DNA of 10,861 bases from an uncultured Ruminococcus sp. (lineage in GTDB: Bacteria; Bacillota; Clostridia; Oscillospirales; CAG-272), in contig CACZSC010000140.1 of the NCBI GenBank assembly GCA_902783755.1, forward strand, positions 1 to 10,861. The letters are read 5' to 3'. Both the position numbers and the translations under genes were made by a program. The notes under the pieces were generated by a model. It made no database searches. It worked only from the letters and a program-made list of their open reading frames with translations, and was not told the DNA's origin. Shown here piece after piece: positions 7,104 through 10,861 of the stretch. How positions within the stretch are numbered: the first letter of the stretch is position 1; every line of letters begins with the position of its first letter.

Positions 7104-8174
7104 CTATCTCTGTACTCTTGCGTTTCCCTTGTATATGTCCCAGACCTGTTTTTCATCGACAGGTTCCGCGTAGTCGTTGAGGCTGGACGCGGCGAGGGCA
7201 CCGCACGCCCATCCGAACTGAAGCCACTGTTCAGCCGGCCATCCGTTGAGGAAGGCGTAAAGCAGTCCGCCGGAGAAACCGTCCCCGCCGCCGATGCGGT
7301 CAAGGACCTGGATCGGCCTGGGCTCTTCCACGTACCATTCACCGCCGGTCCAGAGGATCGCGCCCCACAGGTGCTCATTGGCCGAAACGACCTGACGCAG
7401 TGTCGTCGCGTATGCGGTAGCCTGAGGATACCTGATCCTGACCTGCTCTATCATTGCCTTGAATCTTTCGATCTTGCTGCCAAGTTCGCGTCCGCCGGAT
7501 TCCGGCCCCTGGAACCCGAGGCAAAGCTGGAAGTCCTCTTCGTTGCCTATCAGGATGTCGGCTATTGAGGCGATCTCATGGAACGCTTCAGCAAGCTCCT
7601 GTTCTCTTCCTTTCCAGAACGTTGCCCGGTAGTTCAGATCGAAGCTCACGAGAGTACCGTATCTCTTTGCGGCTTTTGCTATTTCGAGGCAGGCCTCCGT
7701 GGTGTCCCGGCTCATGGCTGCGATTAGGCCGGAGAGGTGAAGGATCCCGACGCCTTCCTCACCGAAGATCCGGTCAAGGTCGAAGTCGGAGGCCGACAGC
7801 GTACGGCCCACTTCGCCGGCTCTGTCGTTCCAGACCCTGGGTGCTCTCAGGCCGAAGCCGGAGTCCGCGATATTGAACTGATGACGGTACCCCCACGGCC
7901 CGCCCTGGGGAACGTCCAGTCCCTCGAACCTGATGTTTCTCGCTCTCAACTGGGCCTTTATGAAAGCTGCCATGGGGCTGCCTTCAACGAATTTCGTCAG
8001 TACGAGGCATTCCCTGCCGAGAGAGGAGGAGACGTTCAGCACGTTGCTCTCCGCCGAGGTCGCCTGAAGATAGAAAAGATTGCTGTTGTGGACGGCCATC
8101 CTGTCCTGAGGAGTGATGCGCAGGCCCATGCTGGTGGGTGATGCTATGGCGTATTTGAATTTTCTCTGTTCCAT
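7104..8174 (-). CDS. PfkB-family sugar-acid kinase (candidate gluconate kinase; KDG-kinase-like)
   Basis: A 356-aa ribokinase-fold kinase. The C-terminal PfkB signature D292-RIGGG-D298-GFSGG contains the catalytic base Asp298 and the anion hole. SFDLNYRATFW (177-187) and GNEEDF (210-215) are shared with 2-keto-3-deoxygluconate kinases. The usual N-terminal substrate motif GGAxxNVA is changed to TSAESNVLNVSSSLG (39-53), and the opening beta strand reads SPTSMGLRI rather than the common GE-rich form. Automatic annotation would probably say KDG kinase. Within an operon that has gnd but no uxuA or kdgA, D-gluconate (or D-mannonate) phosphorylated at C6 is a better guess, though unproven. A strong AAAGGAGAA site precedes ATG 8174; it lies 21 bp after the SDR gene and 10 bp before gnd. 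Confidence 0.87.
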   Translation of the reverse strand: MEQRKFKYAIASPTSMGLRITPQDRMAVHNSNLFYLQATSAESNVLNVSSSLGRECLVLTKFVEGSPMAAFIKAQLRARNIRFEGLDVPQGGPWGYRHQFNIADSGFGLRAPRVWNDRAGEVGRTLSASDFDLDRIFGEEGVGILHLSGLIAAMSRDTTEACLEIAKAAKRYGTLVSFDLNYRATFWKGREQELAEAFHEIASIADILIGNEEDFQLCLGFQGPESGGRELGSKIERFKAMIEQVRIRYPQATAYATTLRQVVSANEHLWGAILWTGGEWYVEEPRPIQVLDRIGGGDGFSGGLLYAFLNGWPAEQWLQFGWACGALAASSLNDYAEPVDEKQVWDIYKGNARVQR

Positions 8175-8195
8175 TTTATTTTTCTCCTTTCCAGA

Positions 8196-9050
8196 TCAGA
8201 CTCCCGAATACGCGGAGAATCCGCCGTCGATCGGGATGGTCACACCGGTTATGAAGCTTGCGGCTTCGTTGTTGAGCAGAAACAGTACCGTGCCGTAGAG
8301 TTCCTTGTCGCTGTCTCCGAACCTTCCCATGGGCGTGGCAGCCAGGATCTTTTCGGTGCGCTTGGTGGGCGTGCCGTCGGGATTGAACAGCAGGGCATAG
8401 TTCTGCTTGCCCACGAAGAATCCGGGGGCTATGGCGTTCACCCGGATTCCGACTTTGGAGAAGTGGACCGCCAGCCACTGTGTGAAGTTGCTGATGGCCG
8501 CCTTTGCACCGGAATATGCCGGGATCTTGGTAAGAGGCGTGTATGCGTTCATGGAGCTGATGTTCAGGATGTTGCATCCTTCTCTTCCGACCATCTGGCG
8601 GGCAAAGGCCTGAGTCGGGATGAGTGCTCCGAGAAAATTGAGATTGAAAACGAACTCGATGCCGGATTTGTCAAGATCGAAAAAGCTCTTGGTGTCCCCG
8701 TTGATGTCGCCCGGTTCAAAATATTCCTTGTCAGTGGTGGCACGGGGACTGTTCCCTCCCGCTCCGTTGAGAAGGATGTCGCAGGGACCGAAATCTGCCT
8801 GCACTTCATCGGCTACCGCATAGCATATGTCCTTGTCAAGCACGTTGCAGCTGTATGCCTTTGCGATGCCTCCCTCTTCTGTGATTCCGTCCGCTACTTT
8901 CTGCGCGGCCTCAAGGTTCAGATCGAGCAGCGCGACTTTGGCCCCAGCTCTTGCGAGGACTTTGGAAAACGTGGAGCAGAGAACTCCGCCCGCTCCTGTG
9001 ACCACGGCTACTTTTCCGGTCAGGTCGGTGTTGATGACATTGCGTTCCAT
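8196..9050 (-). CDS. SDR-family oxidoreductase, probable D-fructuronate reductase (D-mannonate:NAD oxidoreductase, UxuB/YjmF type)
   Basis: A 284-aa short-chain dehydrogenase and the first gene of the operon. The cofactor site is TGAGGVLC (18-25), with D43 after beta-2 pointing to NAD(H), then LNGAGGN (94-100). The catalytic set is S165/S166, Y179 and K183 (YSGAK), with N138 probably completing the tetrad. The insert with GDINGDTKSFFDLD (114-127) and the C-terminal PIDGGFSAYSGV resemble the Bacillus YjmF/UxuB group that reduces D-fructuronate to D-mannonate; it is unrelated to the long-chain E. coli UxuB. The third glycine of the usual TGxxGxLG loop is Cys25. AGGAGA lies upstream of ATG 9050. 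Neighbouring UxaE, which would supply fructuronate, supports the substrate. Another keto-sugar-acid, for example a 5-keto-gluconate or a KduD-type substrate, remains possible. Confidence 0.88.
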   Translation of the reverse strand: MERNVINTDLTGKVAVVTGAGGVLCSTFSKVLARAGAKVALLDLNLEAAQKVADGITEEGGIAKAYSCNVLDKDICYAVADEVQADFGPCDILLNGAGGNSPRATTDKEYFEPGDINGDTKSFFDLDKSGIEFVFNLNFLGALIPTQAFARQMVGREGCNILNISSMNAYTPLTKIPAYSGAKAAISNFTQWLAVHFSKVGIRVNAIAPGFFVGKQNYALLFNPDGTPTKRTEKILAATPMGRFGDSDKELYGTVLFLLNNEAASFITGVTIPIDGGFSAYSGV

Positions 9051-9071
9051 ATAATTGTCTCCTGTTGATTG

Positions 9072-9106
9072 ATATATTTGACATTTAGTATTTTAGTTAA
9101 ATATAT
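9072..9106. promoter_or_regulatory. AT-rich inverted repeat in the divergent intergenic region, candidate operator or leader hairpin
   Basis: Arms ATATATTTGAC (9072-9082) and GTTAAATATAT (9096-9106) are complementary at 10 of 11 positions, the exception being a possible G-T wobble, with a 13-bp spacer. The element ends 21 bp upstream of the SDR start codon, between that gene's ribosome binding site and the araC promoter region. It may be an operator for the operon or a hairpin in the operon's leader. It also contains a TTGACA (9078-9083) and a TATATG (9102-9107) with 18-bp spacing, so it could include a second plus-strand promoter. On the minus strand a TAAAAT (9095-9090) is a weak -10 candidate, with no convincing -35. 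Confidence 0.45.
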
Positions 9107-9130
9107 GTGAGGATTCTATTGTTTTGCTTG

Positions 9131-9160
9131 TTGCATACATTGCAAAAGTTGTTGTATAAT
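9131..9160 (+). promoter_or_regulatory. Probable sigma-A promoter of the AraC-family gene, with a palindrome over the -35
   Basis: A perfect -10 TATAAT lies at 9155-9160, with a modest -35 TTGCAT at 9131-9136 and an 18-bp spacer. The ribosome binding site GGAGG (9177-9181) and GTG start (9190) follow at suitable distances. The -35 lies in an inverted repeat TTGCA-N5-TGCAA (9131-9145). TTTTGC (9122-9127) and GCAAAA (9142-9147) form a second overlapping inverted pair. A regulator bound here would compete with RNA polymerase, which suggests autorepression, but no binding data can be read from sequence. Confidence 0.55.
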
Positions 9161-9189
9161 ATGGGTGAAAATGTCCGGAGGAAAAAACA

Positions 9190-10056
9190 GTGAAAAAAAG
9201 GATCACTTCAAAATTCAATTCGAGACAGTACATGTTGTCGGAGGACTTCGAGGTATTCTATTACTCCGACCTGCATTTCCACAGCATAAACCTTCACACT
9301 CACGATTACTATGAACTCTATTTCTTTGAAGAAGGATCAGTCGAGATGGAGATAGGGGGAGATTCCTATCCGCTCCGCCACGGCGATGTGATACTCATCC
9401 CGCCCGGGATACGGCACAGGGCGGTGCTTACCGACCCTGATGTGACCTACAGGAGATTCGTCTTCTGGCAGAGCAGGAATTTCGCGAAAGCCATGGAGGA
9501 GCAATCCCCTGATTTCGGATACATCATCGGGAAAGCGGAAACAGAGGAGAAATACGTTTATCACACCGATGCCCTGACGTTCAACTCGCTGAAGTCGAAG
9601 CTCTTTACGCTGCTGGACGAGCTCGGGGCCGACAGGTACGGCAAGCAGACACAGGTCAGCATATATATCCAGGATCTGCTCCTGACGCTGAACCGGCATA
9701 TTTACGAACAGGACCGCAGCAGGAGCGTCAAGGAGAACCGGGGCAGATATGAGGAGATAACCGGATATATAGATCTTCACCTGGACGAGGAGCTTTCCCT
9801 TGACAGGCTGGCGCGGGAGTTTTTCCTCAGCAAGTACTATCTTGTCCATCTGTTCCAGGACAGCACCGGGCTCTCCGTGCACCAGTACATCATAAAGAAA
9901 AGGCTTGAGGCGTGCTGCGATTCGATGCTCAACGGGGCTTCCGTGAGCGAAGCCTACAGACAGTGGGGGTTCGGGGACTATTCCGCGTTCTACAGGGCGT
10001 TCAGAAAAGAATACGGGATGCCTCCGTCATCTTTCCTGGAACTGCACAGAATGTAA
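9190..10056 (+). CDS. AraC-family transcriptional regulator with N-terminal cupin sensor domain
   Basis: A 288-aa DNA-binding regulator. Residues about 30-95 form a cupin (AraC_binding) fold: H36-x-H38 with E42, and PPGIRHR at 71-77, which could bind a sugar acid or, through the histidines, a metal. The C-terminal AraC/XylS domain has two helix-turn-helices, about 203-226 (LSLDRLAREFFLSKYYLVHLF) and 250-273 (ASVSEAYRQWGFGDYSAFYRAF), ending in the usual GMPPSSF. The start is GTG with GGAGG 8 bp upstream. It is transcribed away from the hexuronate operon, with 139 bp between the start codons, the classic position of a local sugar-responsive activator. Control of that operon, with a uronate or pathway intermediate as inducer, is inferred from this arrangement. 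Confidence 0.92.
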   Translation: MKKRITSKFNSRQYMLSEDFEVFYYSDLHFHSINLHTHDYYELYFFEEGSVEMEIGGDSYPLRHGDVILIPPGIRHRAVLTDPDVTYRRFVFWQSRNFAKAMEEQSPDFGYIIGKAETEEKYVYHTDALTFNSLKSKLFTLLDELGADRYGKQTQVSIYIQDLLLTLNRHIYEQDRSRSVKENRGRYEEITGYIDLHLDEELSLDRLAREFFLSKYYLVHLFQDSTGLSVHQYIIKKRLEACCDSMLNGASVSEAYRQWGFGDYSAFYRAFRKEYGMPPSSFLELHRM

Positions 10057-10065
10057 AAATGCGGG

Positions 10066-10094
10066 TTGTGGAAAACGTCAGCTGATGGTATAAT
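10066..10094 (+). promoter_or_regulatory. Extended -10 promoter for the zinc-ribbon/desulfoferrodoxin genes
   Basis: A consensus TATAAT (10089-10094) is preceded by TGG (10086-10088), giving an extended -10, and by TTGTGG (10066-10071) with a 17-bp spacer. It lies in the 70-bp gap after the AraC gene, 33 bp before the next start codon. No terminator is visible after the AraC gene, so some read-through is also possible. Confidence 0.65.
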
Positions 10095-10126
10095 CGGGAC
10101 AGGAACACAGAAAGGAGGATCTGCGG

Positions 10127-10720
10127 ATGGCAAAGTGCTACAACTGCGGGACGGATATCCCGGAAGACGACAAGACTCTTCTGTGCGAAAAATGCAAGAA
10201 GATCATACTGCCGTTCGTGAAACTTACAGAAGCATCGACATCTTCTTCGGTAAGGCGTCTGATCTCGAATGAGAAGAACCTGAGAAGAATGGGAGTTACG
10301 GACGCAGGCATGGATTATCTTTTCTCGGTCTGTGAGAAAGCGGATCAGAGAAAATCACAGCAGAGGCTGGAGGTAAATCTTGCGGCTTCTGAAAGGAAAC
10401 ACGAACACAGAGCTGCGGAAAAGGCCGCGGAACCTCCGAAAACCAGAAAACAGATCCTGGCGGACATGGAGCTTCCGGAAGACGAGCCCATCCGGTACTG
10501 CAGAAAGAGATACGGAGGACTCATCACAGCCGCCGAAGTACTGCTGATCCTCGTGGCGCTGGGGTTGGCGGGCTGGTTCATATACCGCCTTGTGACTGCC
10601 GGGGAATGGGAGATACCGTCGATCTTAGGCGCGGCGGGATTCGGCCTCGGAGCCTATCTTGCGTCGGTCATGAGAAAGATACATCACGATCTGCATGAGC
10701 TCAAAAACAGATTCAGATAA
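10127..10720 (+). CDS. Zinc-ribbon membrane protein of unknown function
   Basis: I do not recognise a named family. The 197-aa protein opens with a zinc ribbon, C4-x2-C7 and C20-x2-C23, followed by a charged, helix-prone region rich in Glu, Lys and Arg (about 45-125, possibly coiled coil). Two hydrophobic membrane segments (about 131-156 and 163-182) come next, then a short basic tail. There is no signal peptide; the ribbon and the tail are probably both cytoplasmic, forming a hairpin-anchored protein. A strong AAAGGAGG (10111-10118) sits 8 bp before ATG 10127, and the gene has its own extended -10 promoter. It is followed after 25 bp by the desulfoferrodoxin gene, so the two are probably co-transcribed. 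A link to redox or oxygen stress rests only on that neighbour. Confidence 0.82.
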   Translation: MAKCYNCGTDIPEDDKTLLCEKCKKIILPFVKLTEASTSSSVRRLISNEKNLRRMGVTDAGMDYLFSVCEKADQRKSQQRLEVNLAASERKHEHRAAEKAAEPPKTRKQILADMELPEDEPIRYCRKRYGGLITAAEVLLILVALGLAGWFIYRLVTAGEWEIPSILGAAGFGLGAYLASVMRKIHHDLHELKNRFR

Positions 10721-10745
10721 AAGAAAAAGAAAAGGAGGAAGAGAA

Positions 10746-10861
10746 ATGGAAATGAGATTTTTCCGCTGCGCGCACTGCGGACAGATCATCGCGATCGTCA
10801 AGGGAACGGGCGTCCCGGTCATTTGCTGCGGGGAGCCCATGAAGGAAATAATCCCGGGCAC
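10746..10861 (+). CDS. dfx: Desulfoferrodoxin / superoxide reductase, N-terminal 38 residues (3' truncated by window)
   Basis: The visible part is the desulforedoxin domain of a desulfoferrodoxin, which reduces superoxide to hydrogen peroxide in anaerobes. Its FeS4 ligands are all present: C8 and C11 (CAHCG) and the adjacent pair C27-C28 in the family motif CCGEPMKEIIPG. The catalytic second domain with the His4Cys iron centre would lie beyond the window, so it is not known whether this is the two-domain enzyme or a lone desulforedoxin-type protein. AAAGGAGG (10731-10738) is 7 bp from ATG 10746; the Met at codon 3 is a less well-spaced alternative start. The gene is probably in one transcript with the upstream zinc-ribbon membrane protein. 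Confidence 0.92.
   Translation, partial: MEMRFFRCAHCGQIIAIVKGTGVPVICCGEPMKEIIPG

Noticed and set aside
7094..7378. In-frame 95-residue N-terminal extension of gnd
   Set aside because: The extension lies wholly inside the kinase gene in another frame, is low-complexity and unlike 6-phosphogluconate dehydrogenases. ATG 7093 with AGGAGA upstream begins the canonical KKADIGLIGLAVMG.
2079..9050. Mobile element or recent transfer as the source of the operon
   Set aside because: No transposase, integrase, tRNA, flanking direct repeat or obvious change of codon use was seen at either edge.
9051..9189. Possible riboswitch or attenuator in the operon leader
   Set aside because: The region is short and AT-rich with no conserved riboswitch core or GC-rich hairpin plus T-run; only the two inverted repeats are notable.
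9337..9882. Minus-strand open frame of 181 codons inside the AraC gene
   Set aside because: Antisense to a regulator with a clear cupin and two HTH motifs; no motif of its own.

Overview
The window looks like a chromosomal segment of an anaerobic, mid-GC Clostridia-type Firmicute. The grounds are strong AAAGGAGG-type ribosome binding sites, frequent AGA/AGG arginine and ATA isoleucine codons, a clostridial-type 8-oxoguanine glycosylase, a DUF6062-like protein and the start of a desulfoferrodoxin gene. Genus cannot be read from the sequence.

Layout: (1) 1-2006, plus strand: the 3' end of pgsA, an OGG1-type 8-oxoguanine DNA glycosylase overlapping it by 4 bp, and a cysteine-rich DUF6062-like protein, ending at a hairpin (2026-2053) that can terminate transcription in both directions. 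(2) 9050 down to 2079, minus strand: a complete six-gene operon, in transcription order an SDR oxidoreductase (fructuronate reductase/UxuB type), a PfkB sugar-acid kinase, 6-phosphogluconate dehydrogenase (gnd), a Cof-type HAD phosphatase, a LarA-family nickel-pincer racemase/epimerase, and a UxaE tagaturonate/fructuronate epimerase. Junctions are tight: two 8-bp overlaps and gaps of 10-21 bp. (3) 9051-9189: a divergent regulatory region with two inverted repeats. (4) 9190-10056, plus strand: an AraC-family regulator divergent from the operon and probably its controller. (5) 10127-10861, plus strand: a zinc-ribbon membrane protein and the start of a desulfoferrodoxin (superoxide reductase), cut by the window edge.

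The most interesting reading is metabolic. The operon is whole, between a divergent regulator and a terminator, yet has no mannonate dehydratase (uxuA) and no KDPG aldolase (kdgA), the partners expected in the classical Ashwell hexuronate route. Its enzymes instead line up as tagaturonate -> fructuronate (UxaE) -> D-mannonate (SDR) -> D-gluconate (LarA-family 2-epimerase) -> 6-phosphogluconate (PfkB kinase) -> ribulose 5-phosphate + CO2 (Gnd). This would feed hexuronates into the pentose phosphate pathway. Family assignments are mostly firm; the substrates of the SDR, LarA-like protein and kinase, and therefore the pathway, are inferred.
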